Shown piece by piece: positions 24,301-35,920 of a DNA stretch of 64,000 nt. Position 1 is the stretch's first letter. Every line of letters starts with the position of its first letter. This DNA is from Eledone cirrhosa (taxonomy: Eukaryota > Mollusca > Cephalopoda > Octopoda > Eledonidae): contig OZ024740.1 in the NCBI GenBank assembly GCA_964016885.1, positions 8,576,450 through 8,640,449 on the forward strand. The letters run 5' to 3'. A program made the translations under genes and the position numbers. The notes beneath the pieces were generated by a model. The model was not told where the DNA came from and did not search any database. It worked only from the letters and a program-made list of their open reading frames with translations.

Positions 24301-27300
24301 AGTTTCGATTAGTATGTCAGTTTCTATTGGTATATCAGTTCCTATTGGTATATCAGTTTCGATTGGTATCTCAGTTTCTATTGGTATGTCAGTTTCGATT
24401 ATTATATCAGTTACTATTGGTATGTCAGTTTCGATTGGTATGTCAGTTTCGATTGGTATGTCAGTTTGTCTTGGTATATCAGTTTCTCTTGGTATGTCAG
24501 TTACTATTAGTATATCAGTTTCTATATGTATGTTAGTTTCTATTGGTATATCAGTTTCGATTGGTATGTCAGTTTCGATTGGTATATCAGTTTCTATTGG
24601 TATGTCAGCTTCGATTAGTTTATCAGTTTCTATTGGTATGTCAGTTTCGATTGGTATGTCTGTATCTATTGGTATATCAGTTTCTATTGGTATGTCTGTT
24701 TCTATTGCTATATCAGTTTCGATTTGTATATCAGTTCCGATTGGTATGTCAATTTCGATTGGTATGTCAGTTTAGATTGGTTATCAGTTTTTAATGGTAT
24801 GTCAATCTCGATTGGTATGTCAGTTTCTCTTGGTATATCAGTTTCTATTGGTATGTCAGTTACTATTGGTATGTCAGTTTCGATTGGTATATCAGTTTCG
24901 ATTGGTATGTCAGTTTCAATTAGTACATCAGTTTTGATTCGTATGTCAGTTTCTATTGGTATGTCAGTTTCGATTAGTATGTTAGTTTCTATTGGTATAT
25001 CAGTTTCGATTGGTATATCAGTTTCGATTGGTTAGTCAGTTTCGATTGGTATGTCATTCTCTATTGGTATATCAGTTTCGATTGATATATCCGTTTCGAT
25101 TAGTATGTCAGTTTTTATTGGTATATCAGTTTCGAATGGAAGGTCCATCTCGATTGGTATGTCAATTTCGATTGGTATATCAGTTTCGATTGGTATATCA
25201 GTTACTATTGGTATGTCAGTTTCTATTGGTTTGTCAGTTTCGATTAGTATATCAGTTTCTATTGGTATGTCAGTTTCGATTGTTATGTCAGTTTCTATTT
25301 GTATATCAGTTTCTATTGGTATGTCAGTTTCGATTGGTAGGTCAGTTTCTAATGGTATGTCAGTTTCTATTGGTATGTCAGTTTCGATTGGTATGTCAGT
25401 TTCTATAGATATGTCAGTTTCGATTGGTATATCAGTTTAGATTAATATGTCAGTTTCTATTGGTATATCAGTTTCGAATGCAATGTCAATCTCGATTGGT
25501 ATGTCAATTTCGATTGGTATATCAGTTTCGATTGGTATATCAGTTACTATTGGTATGTCAGTTTCGATTGGTATGTCAGTTTCTATTGGTATATCAGTTT
25601 CTATTGGTATATCAGTTCCGATTGGTATGTCAATTTCGATTGGTATGTCAGTCTTGAATGGTATGTCAATCTCTATTCGTATGTCAATTTCGATTGGTAT
25701 ATCAGTTTCGATTAGAATGTCAGTTTCTATTGGTATGTCAGTTTCGATTAGTTTATCAGTTTCTTTTGGTATGTCAGTTTCGATTGGTATGTCAGATTCT
25801 ATTGGTATATCAGTTTCTATTGGTATGTTTGTTTCTAATGGTATATCAGTTTCTATTGGTATATCAGTTTCTATTGGTATGTCAGTTTCGATTGGTATGT
25901 CAGTTTCGATTATTATATCATTTACTATTGGTATGTCAGTTTCGATTGGTATGTCAGTTTCTATAAGTATGTCAGTTTCTAATGGTATATCAGTTTCGAT
26001 TGGTATGTCAGTTTCGATTGGTATGTCAGTTTCTATTGGTATATCAGTTTCTATTGGTATGTCTGTTTCTATTGGCATATCTGTTTCGATTGTTATATCA
26101 GTTTCGAATGGTATGTTAATCTCAAATGGTATGTCAGTTTCGATTGGTATATCAGTTTTGATTAGTATGTCAATTTCTATTGGTATATCAGTTTCGATTG
26201 GTATGTCAGTTTCAATTAGTACGTCAGTTTCTATTGGTATGTTAGTTGCTATTGGTATATCAGTTTCGATTGGTATATCAGTTTCGATTGGTATGTCAGT
26301 TTCGATTGGTATGTCAGTTTCTACTGGTATATCAATTTCGATTGGTATATCAGTTTCTATTGGTATGTCAGTTTCGATTAGTATGTCAGTTTCTATTGGT
26401 ATATCAGTTCCTATTGGTATATCAGTTTCGATTGGTATCTCAGTTTCTATTGGTATGTCAGTTTCGATTATTATATCAGTTACTATTGGTATGTCAGTTT
26501 CGATTGGTATGTCAGTTTCGATTGGTATGTCAGTTTGTCTTGGTATATCAGTTTCTCTTGGTATGTCAGTTACTATTAGTATATCAGTTTCTATATGTAT
26601 GTTAGTTTCTATTGGTATATCAGTTTCGATTGGTATGTCAGTTTCGATTGGTATATCAGTTTCTATTGGTATGTCAGCTTCGATTAGTTTATCAGTTTCT
26701 ATTGGTATGTCAGTTTCAATTGGTATGTCTGTATCTATTGGTATATCAGTTTCTATTGGTATGTCTGTTTCTATTGCTATATCAGTTTCGATTTGTATAT
26801 CAGTTCCGATTGGTATGTCAATTTCGATTGGTATGTCAGTTTAGATTGGTTATCAGTTTTGAATGGTATGTCAATCTCGATTGGCATGTCAGTTTCTCTT
26901 GGTATATCAGTTTCTATTGGTATGTTCAGTTACTATTGGTATGTCAGTTTCGATTGGTATGTCAGTTCCGATTGGTATGTCAGTTTCTATTGGTATATCA
27001 GTTTCGATTGGTATGTCAGTTTCAATTAGTACATCAGTTTTGATTCATATGTCAGTTTCTATTGGTATGTCAGTTTCGATTAGTATGTCAGTTTCTATTG
27101 GTATATCAGTTTCGATTGGTATATCAGTTTCGATTGGTTAGTCAGTTTCGATTGGTATATCAGTTACTATTGGTATGTCAGTTTCTATTGGTTTGTCAGT
27201 TTCGATTAGTATATCAGTTTCTATTGGTATGTCAGTTTCGATTGTTATGTCAGTTTCTATTTGTATATCAGTTTCTATTGGTATGTCAGTTTCGATTGGT

Positions 27301-29160
27301 AGGTCAGTTTCTATTGGTATGTCAGTTTTTATTGGTATGTCAGTTTCGATTGGTATGTCAGTTTATATAGTTATGTCAGTTTCGATTGGTATATCAGTTT
27401 AGATTAATATGTCAGTTTCTATTGGTATATCAGTTTCGAATGCAATGTCAATCTCGAGTGGTATGTCAATTTCGATTGGTATATCAGTTACTATTGGTAT
27501 GTCAGTTTCGATTGGTATGTCAGTTTCTATTGGTATATCAGTTTCTATTGGTATATCAGTTCCGATTGGTATGTCAATTTCGATTGGTATGTCAGTCTTG
27601 AATGGTATGTCAATCTCTATTCGTGTGTCAATTTCGATTGGTATATCAGTTTCGATTAGAATGTCAGTTTCTATTGGTATGTCAGTTTCGATTAGTTTAT
27701 CAGTTTCTTTTGGTATGTCAGTTTCGAATGGTATGTCAGATTCTATTGGTATATCAGTTTCTATTGGTATGTTTGTTTCTAATGGTATATCAGTTTCTAT
27801 TGGTATATCAGTTTCTATTGGTATGTCAGTTTCGATTGGTATGTCAGTTTCGATTATTATATCATTTACTATTGGTATGTCAGTTTCGATTGGTATGTCA
27901 GTTTCTATAAGTATGTCAGTTTCTAATGGTATATCAGTTTCGATTGGTATGTCAGTTTCGATTGGTATGTCAGTTTCTATTGGTATATCAGTTTCTATTG
28001 GTATGTCTGTTTCTATTGGCATATCTGTTTCGATTGTTATATCAGTTTCGAATGGTATGTTAATCTCAAATGGTATGTCAGTTTCGATTGGTATATCAGT
28101 TTTGATTAGTATGTCAATTTCTATTGGTATATCAGTTTCGATTGGTATGTCAGTTTCAATTAGTACGTCAGTTTCTATTGGTATGTTAGTTGCTATTGGT
28201 ATATCAGTTTCGATTGGTATATCAGTTTCGATTGGTATGTCAGTTTCGATTGGTATGTCAGTGTCGATTAGTATGTCAGTTTTTATTGGTATGTCAATTT
28301 CGATTGGTATATCAGTTTCTATTGGTATGTCAGTTTCTATTGGTATAACAGTTCTAATTGGTATGTCAATTTCTATTGGTATGTCCAGTTTCGATTGGTA
28401 TGTCAGATTATATTGGTATGTCAGTTTCGAATAGTATATCAGTTTCTATTGGTACGTCAGTTTCGATTGGTATGTCAGTCTCGATTGGTATGTCAGTTTC
28501 GATTGGTATATCAGTTTCGATTGGTATATAAGTTTCGATTGGTATATCAGTTTAGATTGGTATGTCAGTTTCGATTGGTATGTCAGTTACTTTTGGTATG
28601 TCAATTTCGATTGGTATTTCAGTTTCGATTGTTATGTCAGTTTCTTTTGGTATATCAGTTTCGGTTGGTATGTCAGTTTCAATTAGTACATCCGTTTTGA
28701 TTGGTAAGTCAGTTTCTATTGGTATGTCAGTTTCGATTAGTATGTCAGTTTGTATTGGTATATCAGTTTCTATAAGTATGTCAGTTTCTATTGGTATGTC
28801 AGTTTCGATTGGTATATCAGTTTCGATTGGTATGTCAGTTTCTATTGGTATATCAGTTTCGATTGGTATGTCAGTTTCGATTGGTATGTCAGTTTCTATT
28901 GGTATATCAGTTTCGATTGATATGTCAGTATCTATTGGTATGTCAGTTTCTATTGGTATATCAGTTTCACTTCGTATGTCAGTTTCGATTGGTATATCAG
29001 TTGCGAATGGAATGTCAATCTCGATTGGTATGTCAATTTCGATTGGTATATCAATTTCGATTGGTATATCAGTTATTATTGGTATGTCAGTTTCGATTGG
29101 TATGTCAGTTTCGATTGGTATATCAGTTTCGATTGGTATGTCAGTTTCGATTGGTATATC
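21327..29160. repeat. 18-bp minisatellite array, domain C
   Basis: About 435 units of the same 18-mer between the SINE and LINE copy 2. Frequent diagnostic variants are tttcgaatgcaatgtcaatc, cgattattatatcagttact, and one- or two-base register slips such as ggttatcag (22,604, 24,780, 26,847) and ggttagtcag (25,031, 27,137). The slips mark joins between higher-order blocks. No gene or other element is visible. Confidence 0.96.
23391..28260. repeat. ~2.0-kb higher-order repeat, two full copies and a partial third
   Basis: Units begin near 23,391, 25,424 and 27,386, spaced 2,033 and 1,962 bp. All share the same succession of rare variants: attaatatgtcag, gaatgcaatgtcaatctcg, gtcttgaatgg, attagtttatcagtttcttttgg, tgtttgtttctaatgg. 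The third copy stops matching after about 28,260. An abbreviated version of the opening lies at 22,995-23,390 (396 bp earlier). Copies 1 and 3 lack one or more 18-bp units present in copy 2. Confidence 0.75.
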
Positions 29161-29439
29161 TTTGTATTTTTGTTAATCGCTTGTTAAATGCAAGGACCCC
29201 ATTCAATCATTACCTTCTTGCTAGCTACCCCCCACCCCCACGCACCACCATTGCTATTACGTCGACCAATCATAAAACAGAGCCCCCACGCATCACCAGT
29301 ATTATTACGCGGACCAATCAGAAGCCAGAGGCCTATACTATCGCTTGCCTGGTTGCCTTTCGATATATGATGGATGGATGGACTGCGGAATCCTGGAGAG
29401 TGGAGGTGATAGAGAGAAAAATCTGGACGCTCAGCGACA
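29161..29439 (+). promoter_or_regulatory. LINE 5' UTR with two tandem 48-bp CCAAT units
   Basis: A 279-bp leader before the first ATG. Two 48-bp units at about 29,236-29,283 and 29,284-29,331 share cacgcaycacc, a tatta core and gaccaatca. CCAAT boxes lie at 29,266-29,270 and 29,314-29,318. The second, GGACCAATCAGA, matches the NF-Y consensus RRCCAATSRS. A duplicated activator-binding block just upstream of the ORF suggests an internal pol II promoter carried by the element. This is inference from motif and position. Confidence 0.55.
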
Positions 29440-32400
29440 ATGCCAAAGATAAAGACAAATTCACCTCTTGGACGAGAATGCGAGCACTCCTCATTGTTTC
29501 GACCGCGGACGGCTAACATAACCCCATCGCCCCCCGCCCCCCACCACTCCCAACCCCCAAACGCAATCCAAAACTTCAGAGTTGGTACCATAAATGTAGG
29601 CACCCTAAAGGGTCGCGCTAACGAGGTTGTAGAAATGCTTGAACGTAAGGAGGTCGATGTTTGTTGTATTCAAGAGACCAGGTGGAGGGGTGGGTCTGCT
29701 AGGTTCATTGAGGGTAAAAAACGATGTTATAAGCTTTTCTGGGTGGGAAACGACGATGGTCTGGGTGGAGTAGGAATCATGGTAGCAGAAAAGTGGGCAG
29801 ATAAGATAATAGACGTAAATAGAGTGAACGACAGAATAATTAAAATACGACTTGTCCTCAATAGAACTACGGTGACAGTAATATCTGCGTACGCACCCCA
29901 ATCCGGACTGCCCGGCACTATAAAAGACAGATTCTATGAGACACTGATGCTAACTACCTCCCAAATATCCGACAGTGACTATATAATTATCGCAGGCGAC
30001 CTAAATGGTCACGTTGGACAACATTGTGACGGCTACGACGAAATCCATGGAGGCTATGGGTTTGGTACTAGAAATGAGGAAGGCTCCAGAATCCTGGAAT
30101 TCTGTGATGCAAATAACCTAACTATCTGTAACACTAACTTCAAAAAACGTGACAATCACCTGATCACCTATAGATCTGGGGAACACACAAGCCAGGTAGA
30201 TTATATCCTTACCAGAAGACGTGACAGAGTGTCTGTTGTAAACACTAAATCCCTCCCCCATGAAGAATGCACCTCCCAACATAGACTGATAATTAGCGAC
30301 CTCATAGTCAGGACGAGACGTACTCGACAGCAGAAGAGGACTATCCTCAGGAGAAAAATATGGAAGCTAAAGGACCCCACAGCCAGGAATAAATTTCAAA
30401 GCATATTACTTGATGCTTTCGACAGTAAGGAAGAACATTTAGAGTCGGACAATATAGAGGGAGAGTGGGAATTTCTGAAAGCAAACCTGCTGTTGGCGAC
30501 AGACGAAGTCTGTGGCTGGAGCAGGCCTGTAGGCAGGAGGAGAGTAACATGGTGGTGGAACAGTAAGGTGGAGGGGTCAATTAAGGCCAAAAAGCAGGCT
30601 TGGAAAGTATGGCGGGATGGGGGAAGTAGAGAGGACTATCAAGTGGCCAGGAGGGAAGCTAGGAGACAAGTGTACTTAGCAAGAAGGGAAGCTGAGGAAA
30701 GAAAGTTCAAGCATGTTCTACAACGCGATGACCAAAAACGTGAGGTGTTCAGGATTGCTAGGCAATGCGTCAAGGAAAACCGTGATATTGTCGGGGAGAA
30801 GTGTGTACTAAACGACGATGGCACACTTGCCATCACCGACGCTGATAAGAAGGTAGCTTGGAAGTGTCACTATGAAAGACTACTAAATGAGGCGAATAAA
30901 TGGGAGAAAGACAGTCTCCCCCATATCGACCCAATAGAGGGACCAGCAGTGTTAGTCGAGGGGAGTATAATAAGTAAGGCAATCAAGGATATGAAGACGG
31001 GTAAGGCGGCTGGGCCTTCGGAAATAGTTGCTGAGATGCTGAAGGCATCTGGCACGGTGGGACACACCATGGTCACCCGCATAGTTAACCAAGTCGTACA
31101 GAATGGGGTTGTTCCGAAGGACTGGCATAGCAGCATCATCGTTAATTGTTATAAGGGTAAAGGAGACGCCCTAGATAGGAGTAACTATAGAGGGATTAAA
31201 TTAATCGACCAGGTCATGAAGGTCACGGAAAAAGTAATAGCACAACTAATCAGAGAGAGAATTGACCTAGATGAAATGCAGTTCGGGTTTGTGTCAGGCA
31301 AAAGTACCACAGACGCTCTTTTCATAGTACGACAACTACAGGAGAATACCTAGCTAAAGGTAAACCCCTCTACTTAGCTTTTGTCGACTTGGAGAAAGCC
31401 TTCGACAGAGTCCCCCGCTCCATTATCTGGTGGGCTCTTAGAAAACTAGGCGTTGACGAATGGCTTGTGAGGGCTATACAAGCCATGTATAAAGAAACAG
31501 TCAGCAAGGTTAGAATTAACAACGAATATAGTGAAGAGTTTAGCGTAAAAGTTGGCGTCCATCAGGGCTCTGTTCTCAGCCCACTACTATTTATTATTGC
31601 CCTTCAGGCTATAACAGAGGAGTTCAAGACAGGCTGCCCATGGGAACTCCTATACGCAAACGACCTGACACTCATAGCGGAATCAATGGCCGAGCTAGAG
31701 AAGAAATTCCAAACATGGAAGCACGGCCTAGAGTCAAAAGGACTTAAAATTAACCTGGCTAAGACCAAAGTACTAGTTTGTAGGAAAGAAAACAAGGCGG
31801 CGGTCCCTTCTGGGAAATGGTCGTGCTCGGTGTGTAGGAAAGGCGTAGGTAGAAACTCCATTTTATGTCCTAAATGCAAAGTACGGGTGCATAAAAGATG
31901 TAGTGGGATCACAGGTAAGCTAACTAAGAACATAGATTTTACATGTGGCCGGTGCTCTGGTGCAATAAGTAGCAGCAAGTGCCCACAAAATACTAGCTCT
32001 TTCAATTGCGCAGAGGGTTCTATAGAAATAGTGGACAGCTTCCGTTACCTGGGCGATAAAATCAGCAGTGGGGGAGGGTGCTCTGAAAGTACTGTAGCTA
32101 GAGTCAGAACTGGTTGGAAAAAGTTCAGAGAGCTTATACCACTATTAGCTGCTAAAGGGTTCTCACTAAAAATGAAAGGCAGGTTGTACGATGCCTGCAT
32201 ACGAACAGCATACAACTGCATGGCAGTGAGACCTGGGCATTGTGTGCAGAGGATATACGCAGACTAGAGAGGAACGAAGCTTGCATGCTCCGCTGGATGT
32301 GTAACAGTAATATACGTGAACGGCAAAGCATAAACGAACTAAGGAAAAAATTAGAGATAAGAGGGATCAGATGTTATTTACTCGAGAGAAGGCTACATTG

Positions 32401-32611
32401 GTATGGACACGTGATGCGCATGAAAGTCGATAGCTGTATAACAAAGTGCAGGGCAATAAAGATAGACGGTAGTCACGGAATAGGCAGACCTAGAAAAACC
32501 TGGGACGAGCTGATAAACTCCGACATCACACACTTACACCTCTCCAAGACAATGTCACTGGACCGAGACCTTTGGCGGTACTCAGTAACAGAGAAGACCC
32601 GCCTTACCTAA
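29440..32611 (+). pseudogene. LINE polyprotein: endonuclease plus reverse transcriptase (copy 2, two frameshifts, YAND)
   Basis: The ATG at 29,440 opens a 637-codon frame to 31,353. The endonuclease domain starts near residue 45. Its signature residues are visible: VGTINVGTLKG, QETRW (29,671), SAYAP, GDLNGH (29,995) and SQHRL (30,274). It would nick the target DNA to prime reverse transcription. The RT domain follows a basic linker and includes GKSTTDALF. Near 31,346 one base is missing relative to copy 1, ending the frame; the RT continues in another frame to 32,267. Near 32,211 two extra bases shift it again, and the C-terminal part ends at 32,609-32,611. At 31,653-31,664 the catalytic YADD reads YAND. 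The zinc finger lies at 31,818-31,957. Copy 1 is intact at all three sites, so these are lesions of this copy. Confidence 0.93.
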
Positions 32612-33005
32612 ATATATAGTAAAACCTACTCCAGCCAGTAGGCATCTCTAACAAAATACACCCCGTCCCACCACCACCCCCACCCCATCCACACCACCCC
32701 GTTCTATGTAAAGTTATGTTGGTGCCGCGCCATCGAGGCCGAAACACATGAGATCGTGTAGGTGTCACGACAAAAAAACACACAGTCCACGCTGTAATGT
32801 GGCCGTGTAGGCAACACGGTAAAAACCTCCCAGACCCACACTGTAAATGTGGTTGGTGTTAGGAAGGGCATCCAACTGTAGAAAACCTGCCAGACAGTCC
32901 TATGCGAGCAAGACAATCACTCTTGCCTCAAGTGGGACTACCCCCGTCCAAACCCATGCAAGCGTGGAACACGGACGTTAAACGTTGATGATGATGATGA
33001 TGATG
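32612..33005 (+). other. LINE 3' UTR and (GAT)n tail (copy 2)
   Basis: Near-identical to 17,033-17,435. It has a CCACC-rich tract, the tandem ~48-bp motif (about 32,756-32,850), ggtgttaggaagggcatcca, and acggacgttaaacg followed by GAT repeats. The CCACC tract is shorter by a few bases than in copy 1. Confidence 0.85.
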
Positions 33006-35617
33006 ATATCAGTTTCGATTGGTATGTCAGTTTCGATTGGTATGTCAGTTACTATTGGTATGTCAGTTTCGATTGGTATTTCAGTTTCGATTGGTATGTC
33101 AGTTTCTATTGGTATATCAGTTTCGATTGGTATGTCAGTTTCGATTGGTATGTCAGTTTCTATTGGTATATCAGTTTCGATTGATATGTCAGTTTCTATT
33201 GGTATGTCAGTTTCTATTGGTATATCAGTTTCGCTTCGTATGTCAGTTTCGATTGGTATATCAGTTTCGAATGGAATGTCAATCTCGATTGGTATGTCAA
33301 TTTCGATTGGTATATCAATTTCGATTGGTATATCAGTTACTATTGGTATGTCAGTTTCGATTGGTATGTCAGTTTCGATTATTATATCAGTTACTATTGG
33401 TATGTCAGTTTCGATTGGTATGTCAGTTTCGATTAGTATGTCAGTTTCTATTGGTATATCAGTTTCAATTGGTATGTCAGTTTCGATTAGTATGTCAGAT
33501 TCTATAAGTCTGTCAGTTTCTATTGGTATATCAGTTTCGATTGGTATATCAGTTTCGATTGGTATATCAGTTTAGATTGGTATGTCAGTTTCGATTGGTA
33601 TGTCAGTTACTTTTGGTATGTCAATTTCGATTGGTATTTCAGTTTCGATTGTTATGTCAGTTTCTTTTGGTATATCAGTTTCGGTTGGTATGTCAGTTTC
33701 AATTATTACATCAGTTTTGATTGGTATGTCAGTTTCTATTGGTATGTCAGTTTCGATTAATATGTCAGTTTGTATTGGTATATCAGTTTCTATAAGTATG
33801 TCAGTTTCTATTGGTATGTCAGTTTCGATTAGTATATCAGTTTCGATTGGTATGTCAGTTTCGATTGGTATATAAGTTTCGATTGGTATGTCAGTTTCGA
33901 TTGGTATTTCAGTTACTATCGGTATGTCAGTTTCGATTGGTATTTCAGTTTCGATTGGTATGTCAGTTTCTATTGGTATATCAGTTTCGGTTGGTATGTC
34001 AGTTTCAATTAGTACATCAGTATTGATTGGTATGTCAGTTTCTATTGGTATGTCAGTTTCGATTAATATGTCAGTTTCTATTGGTATATCAGTTTCTATA
34101 AGTATGTCAGTTTCTATTGGTATATCAGTTTCGATTGATATATCCGTTTCGATTAGTATGTCAGTTTCTATTGGTATATCAGTTTCGATTGGTATATCAG
34201 TTACTATTCGTATGTCAGTTTCTATTGGTTTGTAAGTTTCGATTAGCGTATCAGTTTCTATTGTTACATCAGTTTCTATTGGTATATCAGTTTCTATTGG
34301 TATGTCAGTTTTGATTGGTAGGTCAGTTTCTATTGGTATGTCAGTTTCTATTGGTATGTCAGTTTCGATTGGTAGGTCAGTTTCTATTGGTATGTCAGTT
34401 TCTATTGGTATGTCAGTTTCTATTGGTATATCAGTTTCGATTGGTATGTCAGTTTCTATTGTTATGTCAGTTTCGATTGGTATATCAGTTTAGATTAATA
34501 TGTCAGTTTCTATTGGTATGTCAGTTTCTATTGGTATATCAGTCTCGAATACAATGTCAATCTCGATTGGTATGTCAATTTCGATTGGTATATCAGTTTC
34601 GATTAGTATATCAGTTACTATTGGTATGTCAGTTTCGATTGGTATGTCAGTTTCGATTATTATATCAGTTACTATTGTTATGTCAGTTTCGATTGGTATT
34701 TCAGTGTCTATTGGTATGTCAGTTTCTATAAGTATGTCAGTTTCTATTGGTATATCAGTTTCGATTGGTATATCAGTTTCGATTGGTATGTCAGTTTCGA
34801 TTGGTATGTCAGTTTCTATTGGTATATCAGTTTCTATTGGTAAATCAGTTTCGATTAGTTTATCAGTTTCAATTGGTACGTCAGTTTGGATTGGTATGTC
34901 AGTATCTATTAGTATATCAGTTTCTATTGGTATGTCAATTTTGATTCTTATGTCAGTTTGGATTGGTATATCAGTTTCGATTGGTATGTCAGTTTCGATT
35001 GCTATGTGAGTTTTGATTTGTATATCAGTTTTGAATGGTATCTCAATCTCGATTGGTAGGTCAATTTCGATTGCTATATCAGTTTCGATTAGTATGTCAG
35101 TTTCTATTGGTATGTCAGTTTCAATTAGTTTATCAGTTTCTATAGGTATGTCAGTTTCGATTGGTACGTCAGATTCTATTGGTATATCAGTTTCTATTGG
35201 TATGTCTGTTTCTATTGGTAAGTCAGTTTCGATTGATATGTCAGTTTTTATTGGTATATCAGTTTCGATTGGTATGTCAGTTTCGATTGGTATGTCAGTT
35301 TCTATTGGTATATCAGTTTCGATTGATATATCAGATTCTATTGGTATGTCAGTTTCTATTGGTATATCAGTTACTATTGGTATGTCAGTTTCGATTGGTA
35401 TGTCAGTTTCGATTATTATATCAGTTACTATTGGTATGTCAGTTTCGATTGGAATGTCAGTTTCGATTGGTATGTCAGTTTCTATTTGTATATCAGTTTC
35501 GATTGGTATGTCAGTTTCGATTAGTATATCAGATTCTATAAGTCTGTCAGTTTCTATTGGTATATCAGTTTCGATTGGTATGTCAGATTCTATTGGTATG
35601 TCAGTTTCTATTGGTAT
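33006..35617. repeat. 18-bp minisatellite array, domain D
   Basis: About 145 units between LINE copies 2 and 3. The block 33,085-33,340 repeats the order of variants seen immediately before copy 2 (28,830-29,080), including the rare gcttcgtatg/acttcgtatg unit. The block from 33,568 repeats 28,551-28,800, including gttacttttggt and cggttggtatg. The LINE therefore sits inside a duplicated region of the array. No gene is visible. Confidence 0.95.
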
Positions 35618-35920
35618 CATCATCATCATCATCATCACCGTTTTACGTCCGTTCTTCCACGCTAGCATGGGTTAGACGGGTTGTCCTGTTGTGGGCAGTG
35701 TCTGGTCGGCTGACCATGCCTTGCTCATACAGGAACTGATCTGGCTTGATTTCTACAGCTGGATGCCCTTCCTAACACCAACCTCATTTACAGTGAGTGC
35801 TGGGTGCTTTTTCGTGGCGCCTACACGTCCACTTTACAGTGTGGGCTGGGTGCTTTTTTGCCGTGGCACCTCCACGACCACCTTGCGGTGGGGGGGGGGG
35901 GGGCATATTGTTTATATGCT
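35618..35920 (-). other. LINE 3' UTR with duplicated ~50-bp motif, G-tract and (GAT)n tail (copy 3)
   Basis: On the minus strand, two related units each carry gtgg(t/a)cgtg(g/t)agg(t/c)gccacg, then aaaaagcacccagc and cactgtaaa. They are followed by ggtgttaggaagggcatcca, ccatgctagcgtgga and cggacgtaaaac plus GAT repeats. A run of 14 G on the plus strand (35,890-35,903) lies at the end nearest the ORF. The SINE has one copy of the repeated motif. Confidence 0.82.

Larger units (their letters stand above)
29161..33005 (+). mobile_element. Nearly full-length RTE-type LINE (copy 2)
   Basis: This ~3.85-kb element has a 5' UTR, one long ORF with apurinic-type endonuclease and reverse transcriptase, a 3' UTR and a (GAT)n tail. 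It is flanked by ATATC (left, ending at 29,160; right, 33,006-33,010), a plausible 4-5 bp target-site duplication, although the satellite context makes short matches likely. RTE elements are usually a little over 3 kb with a single main ORF and a short-repeat tail, which fits. The ORF is broken by two frameshifts and has a changed catalytic motif, so it cannot act autonomously. Confidence 0.93.

Noticed and set aside
29188..29370. Small open frame in the LINE leader as an ORF1 protein
   Set aside because: It overlaps the tandem 48-bp leader units, has no recognisable domain, and RTE-type elements generally lack a conserved ORF1.
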